DNA of 64,000 nt from Streptomyces sp. GS7 (GTDB lineage Bacteria; Actinomycetota; Actinomycetes; Streptomycetales; Streptomycetaceae). A model generated the notes under the pieces. It worked only from the letters and a program-made list of their open reading frames with translations. It made no database searches and was not told where the DNA came from. The position numbers and the translations under genes were made by a program. Positions 35,257-44,769 of this stretch are shown here, in pieces. The stretch covers positions 2,101,501 to 2,165,500 of the forward strand of contig NZ_CP047146.1 in assembly GCF_009834125.1 (NCBI RefSeq). Direction: 5' to 3'. Numbering within the stretch: the stretch's first letter is position 1; every line of letters starts with the position of its first letter.

Positions 35257-36645
35257 TCAGTCGTGGGAGTGGAGAGGCTTGCCGGCCAGGGCCAGGTGGG
35301 CCTCGCCGAGAGCCTCGTTCTGCGTCGGGTGCGCGTGTACGAGCTGCGCAACCTCGGCCGGCAGGGCCTCCCAGTTGTAAACCAGCTGGGCCTCACCGAC
35401 CTGCTCGCCCATACGGTCACCGACCATGTGGACGCCGACCACGGCACCGTCCTTGACCTGGACGAGCTTGATCTCGCCCGAGGTCTTGAGGATCTTGCTC
35501 TTGCCGTTGCCCGCGAGGTTGTACTTCAGAGCGACGACCTTGTCGGCGCCGTACAGCTCCTTGGCCTTGGCCTCGGTGATGCCCACCGAAGCGACCTCGG
35601 GGTGGCAGTACGTCACGCGCGGGACGCCGTCGTAGTCGATCGGCACGGTCTTGAGACCGGCCAGCCGCTCCGCCACCAGCATGCCCTCGGCGAAGCCGAC
35701 GTGCGCGAGCTGGAGGGTGGGGACGAGGTCGCCGACGGCCGAGATCGTCGGCACGTTGGTCTGCATGTACTCGTCGACCAGGACGTAGCCGCGGTCCATC
35801 GCGACGCCCTGCTCCTCGTAGCCGAGACCGGCGGAGACCGGCCCGCGGCCGATCGCGACCAGCAGCACCTCGGCCTCGAAGGTCTTGCCGTCGGCGAGGG
35901 TGACCCGGACGCCGTCGGCGGTGTACTCGGCCTTGTCGAAGAAGGTGCCGAGGTTGAACTTGATGCCGCGCTTGCGGAAGGCCCGCTCCAGCAGCTTGGA
36001 GCTGTTCTCGTCCTCGACCGGGACGAGGTGCTTGAGGCCCTCGATGACGGTGACGTCGGTGCCGAAGGACTTCCACGCCGAGGCGAACTCGACGCCGATC
36101 ACGCCGCCGCCCAGGATGATCGCGGACTGCGGGACGCGGTCGAGCGTGAGCGCGTGGTCCGAGGAGATGATGCGGTTGCCGTCGATCTCCAGGCCCGGCA
36201 GCGACTTCGGCACGGAGCCGGTCGCGAGCAGGACGTGGCGGCCCTGGACCTGCTGACCGTTGACCGCGACGGAGGTCGGGGAGGACAGCCGGCCCTCGCC
36301 CTCGATGTACGTCACCTTGCGGGAGGCGATCAGGCCCTGCAGGCCCTTGTACAGGCCCGAGATGACCTCGTCCTTGTACTTGTGGACCGCCTCGATGTCA
36401 ATGCCCTCGAAAGTGGCCTTGACACCGAACTGCTCGCTCTCGCGAGCCTGGTCGGCGATCTCACCGGCGTGCAGCAGAGCCTTCGTGGGGATGCAGCCGT
36501 TGTGCAGGCAGGTGCCGCCGACCTTGCCCTTCTCGATCAGGGCGACGTCGAGACCCAGCTGCGCCCCGCGCAGCGCGGCGGCGTAACCGCCGCTACCGCC
36601 GCCGAGGATCACTAGGTCGAAAACGGTGCTGGCGTCGTTCGCCAC
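35257..36645 (-). CDS. lpdA: Dihydrolipoyl dehydrogenase (E3)
   Basis: A 462-residue flavoprotein that reoxidises dihydrolipoyl-E2 with NAD. FAD fold VILGGGSGGYAAAL, redox disulfide GGTCLHNGCIPTKALLH, NAD fold ILGGGVIGVEFASAW, ISAVGDL and the C-terminal His-Pro-Thr-x-x-Glu (HAHPTQNEALGE) are present. The GTG at 36645 follows GGAGGA by 6 bases. It is followed on the same strand by the E2 gene. Confidence 0.97.
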   Translation of the reverse strand: MANDASTVFDLVILGGGSGGYAAALRGAQLGLDVALIEKGKVGGTCLHNGCIPTKALLHAGEIADQARESEQFGVKATFEGIDIEAVHKYKDEVISGLYKGLQGLIASRKVTYIEGEGRLSSPTSVAVNGQQVQGRHVLLATGSVPKSLPGLEIDGNRIISSDHALTLDRVPQSAIILGGGVIGVEFASAWKSFGTDVTVIEGLKHLVPVEDENSSKLLERAFRKRGIKFNLGTFFDKAEYTADGVRVTLADGKTFEAEVLLVAIGRGPVSAGLGYEEQGVAMDRGYVLVDEYMQTNVPTISAVGDLVPTLQLAHVGFAEGMLVAERLAGLKTVPIDYDGVPRVTYCHPEVASVGITEAKAKELYGADKVVALKYNLAGNGKSKILKTSGEIKLVQVKDGAVVGVHMVGDRMGEQVGEAQLVYNWEALPAEVAQLVHAHPTQNEALGEAHLALAGKPLHSHD

Positions 36646-36928
36646 GTCACGTCCTCCATGCATGGGTGCGCCGGAGCCGGTCGTCGATGACCGGACCGCG
36701 GCTGTTGTTCGGCCGCTTTAACTCGGCCCTGGGTAAGGGGGGCCCTGTCCTGCCGAGAACCCATCTTCGCACTTGTTCAACGAAGCCGGGACGCCGGGCC
36801 GGGCTCCGGACGGCCGATCCGCTGCCCGGACCGGGTTACCCAGCCATGCGAACGTGCGAATTTCGTTGAGGGCGAACGTGGCCGGACTGCCGGGCCGCTG
36901 TGGTAAGCGACGATACGGGACCGCGCGA
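36646..36928. other. Intergenic region upstream of lpdA
   Basis: About 280 bases without a convincing gene. It must hold the lpdA promoter. GGTAAGGGGGGCCC near 36733 is the most conspicuous run, and I see no clear operator. Confidence 0.4.
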
Positions 36929-36955
36929 CGGCCCCGGGCGCATGGCCCGGGGCCG
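36929..36955 (-). terminator. Terminator hairpin downstream of pepA
   Basis: CGGCCCCGGGC with GCCCGGGGCCG, a perfect 11-bp stem with a 5-base loop, 53 bases beyond the pepA stop. Confidence 0.65.
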
Positions 36956-37007
36956 CAGGGGGCATATCCGGCGAAACGGCCGGGAGTCGGCCGGGAGCCG
37001 ACCGGCG

Positions 37008-38552
37008 TCAGCCGAGGTCGCCGGCGGCGGTGCGCTCGGCCAGCCGCACCAGGGTGCGCACCGAGGAGCCAGTGCCGCCCTTGGGGGTGTAGCCCCAGGG
37101 CGCGCCCTCGTGGAAGGCGGGGCCGGCGATGTCCAGGTGCGCCCAGGTGATGCCCTCGCCGACGAACTCCTTCAGGAAGAGCCCGGCGACCAGGCCGCCG
37201 CCCATCCGGTCACCCATGTTGGCGATGTCGGCGACCGGGGAGTCCATCCCCTTGCGCAGCTCGGTCGGCATCGGCATCGGCCAGGACTGCTCGCCGACCT
37301 CCTCCGCGATCTCGTGGATCGCGGTGCGGAAGGCGTCGTCGTTGGCCATGATCCCGAAGGTGCGGTGGCCCAGCGCCAGCACCATCGCGCCGGTCAGCGT
37401 CGCCACGTCCACGATCGCGTCCGGCGACTCCTCCGAGGCCCGGGTCAGCGCGTCGGCCAGGACGAGCCGGCCCTCGGCGTCGGTGTTGAGCACCTCGACG
37501 GTCTTGCCGCTGTACATGGTCAGCACGTCGCCGGGGCGGGTGGCGGAGCCGGACGGCATGTTCTCGGCGAGCGCCAGCCAGCCGGTGACGTTCACCGGGA
37601 GGTCCAGCCGGGCGGCGGCCACCACCGCGGCGAACACCGCGGCGGCACCGCTCATGTCGCACTTCATGGTCTCGTTGTGACCGGCCGGCTTGAGCGAGAT
37701 GCCGCCCGAGTCGTAGGTGATGCCCTTGCCGACCAGCGCCAGCGTCTTCTCCGCGTCGGCGTGCGTGTGGGCGATCCGCACCAGCCGCGGCGGCGCCTCG
37801 GAGCCCTGGCCGACGCCCATCAGACCGCCGTAGCCGCCCTTCTTGAGCGCCTTCTCGTCCAGCACCTCGACCTGGAGGCCGAACTCCTTGGCCGCGGCCT
37901 GCGCCTCGGCCGCGAACTGCTTCGGGTCCAGGGCGTTGGAGGGCGTGTTGATGAGGTCGCGGGCGCGGTTGATCTCCGCGGCCAGCGCCTGGGCGCGCTC
38001 GGCGGCGGCCTTGAACTCCTTGTCGCGCGGCTTGGCGCCGAGGATCGCGGCCTCGCCCAGCGGCGCCGACTTGGTGTCGTTCTTCCTGCCCGTGGCGGCC
38101 TTGCCGTTCTGGCCGTTGCTGCGGAACGCGGTGAAGGTGTACGCGCCGAGGAGGGCGCCCTCGCCCACCGCGGCGGCGGCCTCGGCGTCCTCGACCGGCA
38201 GGGCGAAGCCGGCCTTCTTGGTGCCGGCCAGCGCCCGGGCCGCGCTGCCCGCCGCGCGCCGCAGCGCCTCGTTCCCGTACGCCTCGCCCTTGGCCGGCGC
38301 GTCGCCGAGGCCGGTCGCCAGCAGGACCGGCGCCTTGACGCCGTCGGCGGTGGGCAGTTTGGTCACCTCGCCCTCGGCACCGGTCGCGCCGAGGGTCTCC
38401 AGCACGGCGGCGAGCTTGCCGCCGAACGCCTTGTCCACGGCCTCGGCGCCGGGGGCGACCACGACGCCCTTGGCGCCTTTGGCCACGCCGACGACGACGG
38501 CATCCGCACGCACCGTTGCGGCGGAAGAAGTACTGAGGGTCAGTGCAGTCAC
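37008..38552 (-). CDS. pepA: Leucyl aminopeptidase (M17)
   Basis: A 514-residue cytosolic di-zinc aminopeptidase. The N-terminal regulatory domain is followed by GKGITYDSGGISLKP, MKCDMSGAAAV and the M17 signature NTDAEGRLVLADAL with metal-binding Asp and Glu; DVATLTGAMVLALG and the C-terminal HLDIAGPAF are also typical. The GTG at 38552 gives MTALTLSTSSA; the ribosome site is weak (AGGA). It releases N-terminal Leu and similar residues during peptide turnover. Confidence 0.94.
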   Translation of the reverse strand: MTALTLSTSSAATVRADAVVVGVAKGAKGVVVAPGAEAVDKAFGGKLAAVLETLGATGAEGEVTKLPTADGVKAPVLLATGLGDAPAKGEAYGNEALRRAAGSAARALAGTKKAGFALPVEDAEAAAAVGEGALLGAYTFTAFRSNGQNGKAATGRKNDTKSAPLGEAAILGAKPRDKEFKAAAERAQALAAEINRARDLINTPSNALDPKQFAAEAQAAAKEFGLQVEVLDEKALKKGGYGGLMGVGQGSEAPPRLVRIAHTHADAEKTLALVGKGITYDSGGISLKPAGHNETMKCDMSGAAAVFAAVVAAARLDLPVNVTGWLALAENMPSGSATRPGDVLTMYSGKTVEVLNTDAEGRLVLADALTRASEESPDAIVDVATLTGAMVLALGHRTFGIMANDDAFRTAIHEIAEEVGEQSWPMPMPTELRKGMDSPVADIANMGDRMGGGLVAGLFLKEFVGEGITWAHLDIAGPAFHEGAPWGYTPKGGTGSSVRTLVRLAERTAAGDLG

Positions 38553-38640
38553 GGTGATGAAGGTCCTGTTCCGTCCGGGGATTCCGTTTCGCGCATAGCG
38601 CGCTGCTGCGGCCGAGCCTACGCTCGGTGGCGCCGCCAGG

Positions 38641-38667
38641 CCCGGCCGGTAGCGGTACCGGGCCGGG
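38641..38667 (-). terminator. Terminator hairpin downstream of cobS
   Basis: CCCGGCCGGTA-4-TACC(G)GGCCGGG, an 11-bp stem with one bulged G, about 80 bases beyond the cobS stop. Confidence 0.55.
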
Positions 38668-38743
38668 ACCGGGCGCCCGGAAGGCGCACCTCCGGACGCG
38701 GAACGGGCGCTTCCCCGGGGGCGGTTGGCCGTCCCACGGGCCG

Positions 38744-39559
38744 TCAGCCCAGGGCCAGTACCACCAGTGCCGCGAGCCCCGCGCTCTCCGCGAGGGCGCC
38801 GAAGACATCGCCGGTCACCCCGCCGAACCGCCGCCGGCAGTGCCGCAGCAGCAACTCCCCGGCCGCCAGCCCGAGCACGACGGCGAGCGCGGTGTGCAGC
38901 GCCCCGGACGGCCCGAACACCCCGCCCGCCGCCGCGCATCCGGCCGTCACCAGCGCCGCGCACCCCAGCGCGGCCCGCACCGGAACGGTCTGCGCGACCG
39001 CCGCGCCCAGCCCCTCGGGGCGGGCCGCCGGCACCCCCGTACGGGACGCCAGGGTCAGCGCGCAGCGCGCGGTGACCGCCGCCACCGCCACCCCGGCCGC
39101 GCCGTACGCCCAGCCCGCCGCGTACAGCCGGGACACCGCCGCCACCTGCGCGAACAGGCAGAACAGCAGCGTGACGACCCCGAACGGGCCGATGTCGGAC
39201 CGCTTCATGATGCGCAGCGCCTCGTCCGCCGGCTTGCCGCTGCCCAGCCCGTCGGCGGTGTCCGCGAGCCCGTCCAGATGCAGTCCGCGGGTGAGCACCG
39301 CCGGCACCGCCGCGCTGCCGACCGCGGCCAGCAGCGGGCCGCCGCCGAGCAGCAGCAGCGCCCCGCCGAGCGCCGCCGCGCACAGCCCGACGACCAGCCC
39401 GGCCAGCGGCGCGCACAGCATCCCGCCGCGGGCCGCCGCCCGGTCCCAGCGACCGACCCGCACCGGCAGCACGGTCAGCGTGCCGAACGCGAACCGCAGG
39501 GCGTCGGCGGGCGAAGGCGGTGCGGGCGGCGGGGGAGTGGAGGGCGCGGCGTCGTTCAC
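38744..39559 (-). CDS. cobS: Adenosylcobinamide-GDP ribazoletransferase (cobalamin synthase)
   Basis: A 271-residue polytopic membrane enzyme that joins adenosylcobinamide-GDP to alpha-ribazole. The metal-binding motif appears as LTRGLHLDGLADTADGLGSG, then MKRSDIGPFGVVTL. About six membrane segments follow. The N-terminal 20 residues are Pro-rich. It starts at the GTG at 39559 with a weak ribosome site. CobT and CobU are encoded 3-5 kb away on the same strand, with two membrane genes between. Confidence 0.93.
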   Translation of the reverse strand: MNDAAPSTPPPPAPPSPADALRFAFGTLTVLPVRVGRWDRAAARGGMLCAPLAGLVVGLCAAALGGALLLLGGGPLLAAVGSAAVPAVLTRGLHLDGLADTADGLGSGKPADEALRIMKRSDIGPFGVVTLLFCLFAQVAAVSRLYAAGWAYGAAGVAVAAVTARCALTLASRTGVPAARPEGLGAAVAQTVPVRAALGCAALVTAGCAAAGGVFGPSGALHTALAVVLGLAAGELLLRHCRRRFGGVTGDVFGALAESAGLAALVVLALG

Positions 39560-39590
39560 CGCGGCAGGCTATCGGGGCGCCGCGGCGCGC

Positions 39591-40301
39591 CTACCAGGGG
39601 TGCTCCCGGCCGCTGGCGTACTGGGTGTCCAGCGGCTTGCGCGGGCGCCACCAGTCCCAGGCCACGCACAGCACCAGCACCACCAGCACCGCCGCCACAT
39701 GCTCCTTGCCCGCGAGGTTGTTCTTGATGAACGCCACCTCGACGAGCATCGCGACGACCACCGCCACACACGTGAAGCGGGCCCGGTAGCGCCAGCAGAC
39801 GAAGACCGCCAGGCCCACCACCGCCGCCGACGGGCCGGTGTCCACCACGAACTTGTCCGAGTCCGGCAGCCCGATCGGGCCGCCCGGGCCGATCCACAGG
39901 CCGATCCGCGCGTACATCGTCCCGGCGAGCGTGGCGGCGTACGCGACCAGCAGCGTCTGCCGCCAGCCGATGCAGATCTCCGCGATGCCGAACACCGCCA
40001 GGACCTGCGCCAGCGCGCCCCACACCGGGAGGTCCAGGGCCGGGACGAACAGCGACAGCGGGGTCCGCAGCAGCGCCAGCCACAGATGCTCGTACGCCTG
40101 GACGGAGCCGATGTTCTGGACCGCGTGGTAGCCCCACGACTGGTTCTGCACGAACTGGAGGACCAGCGTCAGCGCCACCGCGCCCAGCGTCATGGGGAGC
40201 GCCCGCAGTTTCGCCGCGGTCAGCGCCGACCACACGGTGCTCAGGAGCGGGCCCCACTCGGCGCCGGCGGCGCGACGCAGACCCGCCCCGGCCTTGCTCA
40301 T
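39591..40301 (-). CDS. Rhomboid-like membrane protein coupled to the aminoacyl-lipid synthase
   Basis: A 236-residue protein with about six membrane segments. The ATG at 40301 overlaps the stop of the upstream synthase gene by 4 bases (ATGA). DTGPSAAVVGLAVFVCWR resembles a rhomboid GxSx segment and GKEHVAAVLVVLVL a later His helix, as in the protein at 4639-5385. Protease activity is not shown. The tight coupling suggests it works with the MprF-like protein. Confidence 0.65.
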   Translation of the reverse strand: MSKAGAGLRRAAGAEWGPLLSTVWSALTAAKLRALPMTLGAVALTLVLQFVQNQSWGYHAVQNIGSVQAYEHLWLALLRTPLSLFVPALDLPVWGALAQVLAVFGIAEICIGWRQTLLVAYAATLAGTMYARIGLWIGPGGPIGLPDSDKFVVDTGPSAAVVGLAVFVCWRYRARFTCVAVVVAMLVEVAFIKNNLAGKEHVAAVLVVLVLCVAWDWWRPRKPLDTQYASGREHPW

Positions 40302-42049
40302 CTCACGTTCTCCAGGTGCTTGCGGTTCAGCCACTTCGGCAGGCCGGGCGCTTCGAGGAAGCCCTCGGCGCGGCCCGCGGCAATACCGATCCGCAGCAAA
40401 TCCGTGCTCTTTTCGAAGAGCATGTACCGGGGTTCCCAGATCGGCCGGTATTTCGCGTTGGCGCGATACAGCGATTCGATCTGCCACCACCGGGAGAAGA
40501 AACTGAGCAGTGAGCGCCACAGCCGCAGCACCGGACCCGCGCCGAGCCGCGACCCACGTTCGAAGACGGACCGGAACATCGCGAAGTTGAGTGAGATCTG
40601 AGTGATCTCCACCTCTTTCGCGCGCTGGATCAGCTCCAGCACCATGAACTCCATCAGCCCGTTCTCGGACTCCCGGTCACGCCGCATCAGATCCAGCGAC
40701 AGACCCTTCTCACCCCACGGCACAAAACTCAGCAGCGCCCGCAACCGGCCTTCCGCGTCGCTGCATTCGAGCATCACGCAGCGCCCGTCACCAGGATCCC
40801 CGAGCCGCCCCAGCGCCATCGAGAAACCGCGCTCGGTCTCCCCGTCCCGCCAGTCGTCCGCCAGCCGCAGCAACTGCGCCAGTTCCTCCGGGGGGATGTC
40901 CTCGTGCCGCCGGATGCGGACCGTGTAGCCGGCCCGCTCGATGCGGTGGTACGCCTGCCGCACGGTCCGCATCGCCCGGCCGCCGAGGGTGAACTCCGCG
41001 GTCTCCACGATCGCTTCGTCGCCCAGTTCCAGCGCGTCCAGCCCGTGCCGGGCGTAGACGGTGCCGCCCTCCTCGCTCGCGCCCATCACCGCGGGCGCCC
41101 AGCCGTGCTCCCGGGCCTCGGCCAGCCAGCACTCGATCGCGCCCGGCCACGCCTCGGGGTCGCCCAGCGGATCCGCGGAGGCCAGCGACACCCCGCCGAC
41201 CACCCGGTAGGTCACCGCCGCCTTGCCGCTGGGGGAGAACAGCACGCTCTTGTCGCGGCGCAGCGCGAAGTACCCCAGCGAGTCCCGGTCGCCGTGCCGC
41301 GCCAGCAGGGCCCGCAGCCGCTCCTCGTCGTCCGCGGTGATCGGGTCGGTGCTGCGGACGGTCCGGAACGCCGCCCACAGGACGGCCACCAGCAGCACCG
41401 TGCTGAGCACGTTGATCACGACATCGACCCAGTTCGGGGTGGAGATCCCGGGGAACCTGCTGTCGTCGGCGGCCAGCGACACCAGCCGCATCAGCCCGTA
41501 CCGCCAGCGCTCGACGAACGTGGACGACCCGGCGGCGGCGCCGTTGGTGGCCGTCACCAGCACCGCCGCCAGCAGCGAGGCGGCCAGCAGCCCGCCGGCC
41601 GCGGTCAGCGCCGCCCGTTTCGGATTCGCCCGGTCGCCCCTGGCGTAGAACTCCCGCCGCCCGGCGACCAGCGAGGCCGCGAACAGCAGGGTCAGTACCA
41701 GCGACACCCAGTTCTGGGCGTGCGCGCGGAATTCCGGTGCGCTCACCATCGCGAAAAGGAGCACCAGCAGGAACAGCCCGGACAGCACCAGGTTCAGGAT
41801 CCAGGAAGCCCGTTTGCGCCGCCGCAGCGTCACCGCCAGGAACAGGGAAAAGGCACCGGAGGCGAAACCGGCGGTGAGCAGATACGGGGTGAAGAACTCC
41901 TCGACGTTGTGCCGCCGGATGTCATTGCCGAACGACACCCACACCGCACTGAGGAAATTGACGAAAGTGATGGCGCGCAGATACCAGATACCGAACGCGG
42001 CACCGCGCTGTGACCAACGGCCGCGAGGGCGGTCTTCCTCCGGACTCAA
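40298..42049 (-). CDS. MprF-like aminoacyl-phosphatidylglycerol synthase (DUF2156)
   Basis: A 583-residue protein. The N-terminal ~240 residues hold about six membrane helices. The C-terminal LPG_synthase_C/DUF2156 domain (residues ~255-560) has double-GNAT features: GYFALRRDKSVLFSPSGKAA, GDPLGDPEAW-type segment, LGDEAIVETAEF, ERGFSMALGRLGDP, LSLDLMRRD and NFAMFRSVFERGSRLGAGP. Such enzymes add lysine or another amino acid to phosphatidylglycerol, changing membrane charge. The start is a TTG at 42049 after GGGAG. The amino acid used is unknown. Confidence 0.82.
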   Translation of the reverse strand: MSPEEDRPRGRWSQRGAAFGIWYLRAITFVNFLSAVWVSFGNDIRRHNVEEFFTPYLLTAGFASGAFSLFLAVTLRRRKRASWILNLVLSGLFLLVLLFAMVSAPEFRAHAQNWVSLVLTLLFAASLVAGRREFYARGDRANPKRAALTAAGGLLAASLLAAVLVTATNGAAAGSSTFVERWRYGLMRLVSLAADDSRFPGISTPNWVDVVINVLSTVLLVAVLWAAFRTVRSTDPITADDEERLRALLARHGDRDSLGYFALRRDKSVLFSPSGKAAVTYRVVGGVSLASADPLGDPEAWPGAIECWLAEAREHGWAPAVMGASEEGGTVYARHGLDALELGDEAIVETAEFTLGGRAMRTVRQAYHRIERAGYTVRIRRHEDIPPEELAQLLRLADDWRDGETERGFSMALGRLGDPGDGRCVMLECSDAEGRLRALLSFVPWGEKGLSLDLMRRDRESENGLMEFMVLELIQRAKEVEITQISLNFAMFRSVFERGSRLGAGPVLRLWRSLLSFFSRWWQIESLYRANAKYRPIWEPRYMLFEKSTDLLRIGIAAGRAEGFLEAPGLPKWLNRKHLENVR

Positions 42050-42116
42050 GCGAAGTCTCCCGATAAAAGCGTGTAAAGCACGATCTTATGGGGAGCCACC
42101 GCCGGCCCGGCGCCGG

Positions 42117-43187
42117 TCAGCGGCGCACCGGCCCGGCGGTTCCGTCGCGTTCCGGCAGTTCCGCGGCCAGGGCCGCCGCGGCCCGTACCAGCGGCAGGGC
42201 GAGCAGCGCCCCGGTCCCCTCCCCAGCTGTGACGCCGTGATCGAGGAGAGGGTTGAGTGCGATCCGGTCCAGTGCCTTGGCCTGCGCCGGTTCGCCGCTC
42301 GCCTGCCCGGCCACCCACCAGTCCGGTGCGCGGAACGCCACCCGCTGCGCGACCAGCGCACAGGCCGCGGACACCACGCCGTCCAGGATCACCGGCGTCT
42401 TGCGCACCGCGCTCTGCAGCAGGAACCCGGTGATCGCGGTCAGGTCCGCGCCGCCGACCGTGGCCAGCAGCTCCAGTTGGTCGCCGAGCACCGGCCGGGC
42501 CCGGCGCAGCGCGTCCCGGATCGCCGCGCACTTGCGCATCCAGGCCAGGTCGTCGATCGGCCATCCGCCGCGCCCGGTGACCACCGAGGCGTCCGTGCCG
42601 CACAGCGCGGCGATCAGGGTGCCGGCCGCGGTCGTGCCGCCGACGCTCAGATCGCCCAGGACGACCAGGTCGCAGCCGGCGTCCGCCTCCTCGTCGGCGA
42701 TCGCCATACCGGCCCGGAACGCCGCCTCGGCCTCCTGTGCCGTCAGCGCGTCCTCGACGTCGATCCGGCCCGAACCCCGCCGCACCCGATGCCGCGTGAC
42801 CTCCTCCGGCAGCTCCGCCGGATCGCAGTCCACCGCCATGTCCACCACCCGGACCGGCACCCCGGCGCCGCGCGCCAGCACCGCCGCCGGACTCGCCCCG
42901 TCCAGTACGGCCCGCACCAGGTCCGCGGTCCCGCCGGCCGGCCGGGCCGACACGCCCAGCTGCGCCACCCCGTGGTCCCCGGCGAACAGCAGCACCCGGG
43001 GCTGCTCGATCGGCCGCACCGGCACCCGCTCCTGTACCGCGGCCAGCCACCCGCCCAGCTCGTCCAGCCGGCCCAGCGCCCCCGGCGGCACGGCCAGCCG
43101 GGTCCGCCGCTCCTCGGCGTCGCGGCGCACACCCGCGTCGGGGCGCTCGATCAGTTGGGCGAAGTCATCGAGGTTCAGGGCGCTCAT
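42117..43187 (-). CDS. cobT: Nicotinate-nucleotide-dimethylbenzimidazole phosphoribosyltransferase
   Basis: A 356-residue CobT that makes alpha-ribazole phosphate for the lower ligand of cobalamin. LFAGDHGVAQLGVSA, VLGDLSVGGTTAAGTLIAAL, ILDGVVSAACALVA and the catalytic Glu segment VTAGEGTGALLALPLV are present. It starts at the ATG at 43187. With cobS and cobU it completes the nucleotide-loop pathway in this window. Confidence 0.94.
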   Translation of the reverse strand: MSALNLDDFAQLIERPDAGVRRDAEERRTRLAVPPGALGRLDELGGWLAAVQERVPVRPIEQPRVLLFAGDHGVAQLGVSARPAGGTADLVRAVLDGASPAAVLARGAGVPVRVVDMAVDCDPAELPEEVTRHRVRRGSGRIDVEDALTAQEAEAAFRAGMAIADEEADAGCDLVVLGDLSVGGTTAAGTLIAALCGTDASVVTGRGGWPIDDLAWMRKCAAIRDALRRARPVLGDQLELLATVGGADLTAITGFLLQSAVRKTPVILDGVVSAACALVAQRVAFRAPDWWVAGQASGEPAQAKALDRIALNPLLDHGVTAGEGTGALLALPLVRAAAALAAELPERDGTAGPVRR

Positions 43188-43359
43188 TGGGCGCAGATTA
43201 CCGGCAACGGGGCGCGGAGGGGGGCGCGCCTCCGGGAAGCTGCGCCGACGGATCGTCAGCCGGGCCGCGCCGGCAGGTCGTCGGGCCGTTGCGTCGTCGG
43301 GTACCGCATCCCGCCGACCGCGTACGGGCGGACGCCGGCCGCCGGGCCGGGCGCCGCCG

Positions 43360-44628
43360 TCAGCCGCGCAGCGTGAGCGCCTGGCCCGCGACGACCAGCA
43401 GCACCTGTTCGCACTCGGCGCCGAACGCGGCGTTCAGCCGCCCCAGTTCGTCGCGGAAGCGGCGGCCCGCCGCGGTCGCCGGCACCACCCCCGAGCCGAC
43501 CTCGTTGCTGACCGCCACCACCCGCCGACGGGTCGCCCGGACGGCCGCGACCAACGCGTCGCAGCGCTCCCGCAGGGCCCGCCGCCCGCCGGCCTCCCAG
43601 GCCGCGTCGTCCCAGGCCCCCACCTCGTCCATGGCGTGCGTCAGCCACAGCGCCAGGCAGTCGATGAGCAGCGGCGGGCCGGCGGCGGGCCGCCCGTTGC
43701 CGGGGTCCGCACCCGGCCCGGGGGCGTCGGCGAGCAGCGGCACCAGGTCGCAGGTCTCCACCGTGCGCCAGCTGCCGGGGCGCCGCTCGCGGTGCAGCGC
43801 CACCCGCTGCGCCCAGTCCTCGTCGCCGTCCCGGGTGCCGCCGGTGGCCACGTAGAGCACGTCGGGGAACGCCACCAGCCGTCGCTCGGCCTCCACCGAC
43901 TTCCCGCTGCGCGCGCCGCCCAGCACCAGCGTGCGGCGCGGCAGATCGGGCACCGCGTGGTACTCGCCGACCACCAGCGAGCCGCCGTCCGGCACCGTGC
44001 GGGCGCCCAACGCGGCCAGCCTGCGGTGCAGTTCGGGACCGGGCGGCACGCTGTGGTCGAGGTGTACCGCGACCACGTCCGTCGCCGCGTCCACCGCCCC
44101 GCTCGCCCGCAGCCGGGCCAGCGCGTCCGGCCGGGCCAGGACGTCGAGCAGCACCAGGTCGTACGGCCCGGTGCCGGCGGGCGCGTCGTAGCCGCCGTTC
44201 CCGGCGACCGCCCCGGCGGGCGCGGCCCCCGGCGGCAGGTACAGCAGCCGCTCTCCGCCCCCGCCCGCGACCTCGTAACCCGTCCCCGGTACGTCCACCG
44301 CGATCGCCCGCACCCGGTGCCCGCCCAGCAGGGCCAGCTCCCGCCCGTCCGCGATCCGGACCGGCTGCGGCAGCCCGGCCGGCACCTCCAGCGCCGGGCC
44401 GTCGTGCGGATGCGAGAGCAGCACCTGCCGCACGCCGGCCAGCGACCGGCCGGCGCGGGCGGCGGCGAAGGCCGGTCCCGGCGTCAGGTCGATGAGCAGC
44501 GCACCGTCGACGAGCAGCGCGGTCGCCGCCCGCGCCTCGTCGCCGACGGCGGTCGCACAGGCGGCACATGGGCAGTCGGGGCGCGGCAGCCCCTGCGGGG
44601 CCCCGGTGCCGAGGAGAGTCAGGTCCAC
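43360..44628 (-). CDS. cobU: CobU with an N-terminal beta-lactamase-fold domain
   Basis: A 422-residue fusion. The C-terminal ~190 residues are adenosylcobinamide kinase/guanylyltransferase (P-loop LVLGGARSGKS, LYVATGGTRDGDEDW, LVVAVSNEVGSGV-type end). The N-terminal ~225 residues resemble a PhnP/PqqB-like metallo-beta-lactamase fold (LTLLGTGAPQGLPRPDCPC, SHPHDGPAL), but the HxHxDH metal motif is reduced to HPHDGP, so it may be non-catalytic. The GTG at 44628 begins MDLTLLGTGAP. It precedes cobT by 172 bases. Confidence 0.87.
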   Translation of the reverse strand: MDLTLLGTGAPQGLPRPDCPCAACATAVGDEARAATALLVDGALLIDLTPGPAFAAARAGRSLAGVRQVLLSHPHDGPALEVPAGLPQPVRIADGRELALLGGHRVRAIAVDVPGTGYEVAGGGGERLLYLPPGAAPAGAVAGNGGYDAPAGTGPYDLVLLDVLARPDALARLRASGAVDAATDVVAVHLDHSVPPGPELHRRLAALGARTVPDGGSLVVGEYHAVPDLPRRTLVLGGARSGKSVEAERRLVAFPDVLYVATGGTRDGDEDWAQRVALHRERRPGSWRTVETCDLVPLLADAPGPGADPGNGRPAAGPPLLIDCLALWLTHAMDEVGAWDDAAWEAGGRRALRERCDALVAAVRATRRRVVAVSNEVGSGVVPATAAGRRFRDELGRLNAAFGAECEQVLLVVAGQALTLRG

Positions 44629-44769
44629 CCGCCGAGTTTCTCGCGTCCCGCGGCGGTCAGCGCGCGGGGGCACCCCTCGACACGGCCGATAGGCTTTCGA
44701 TCAAGCACGGAAGCTCGGCCCGGAAGCACGACGTACGACGACGTACCCGGTGGGATCCAGGAGGCGCAC

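Noticed and set aside
33073..36615. An 1180-codon plus-strand frame over the E2 and lpdA genes
   Set aside because: Asp/Leu/Gly-rich shadow of two well-identified minus-strand enzymes, with no recognisable domain.
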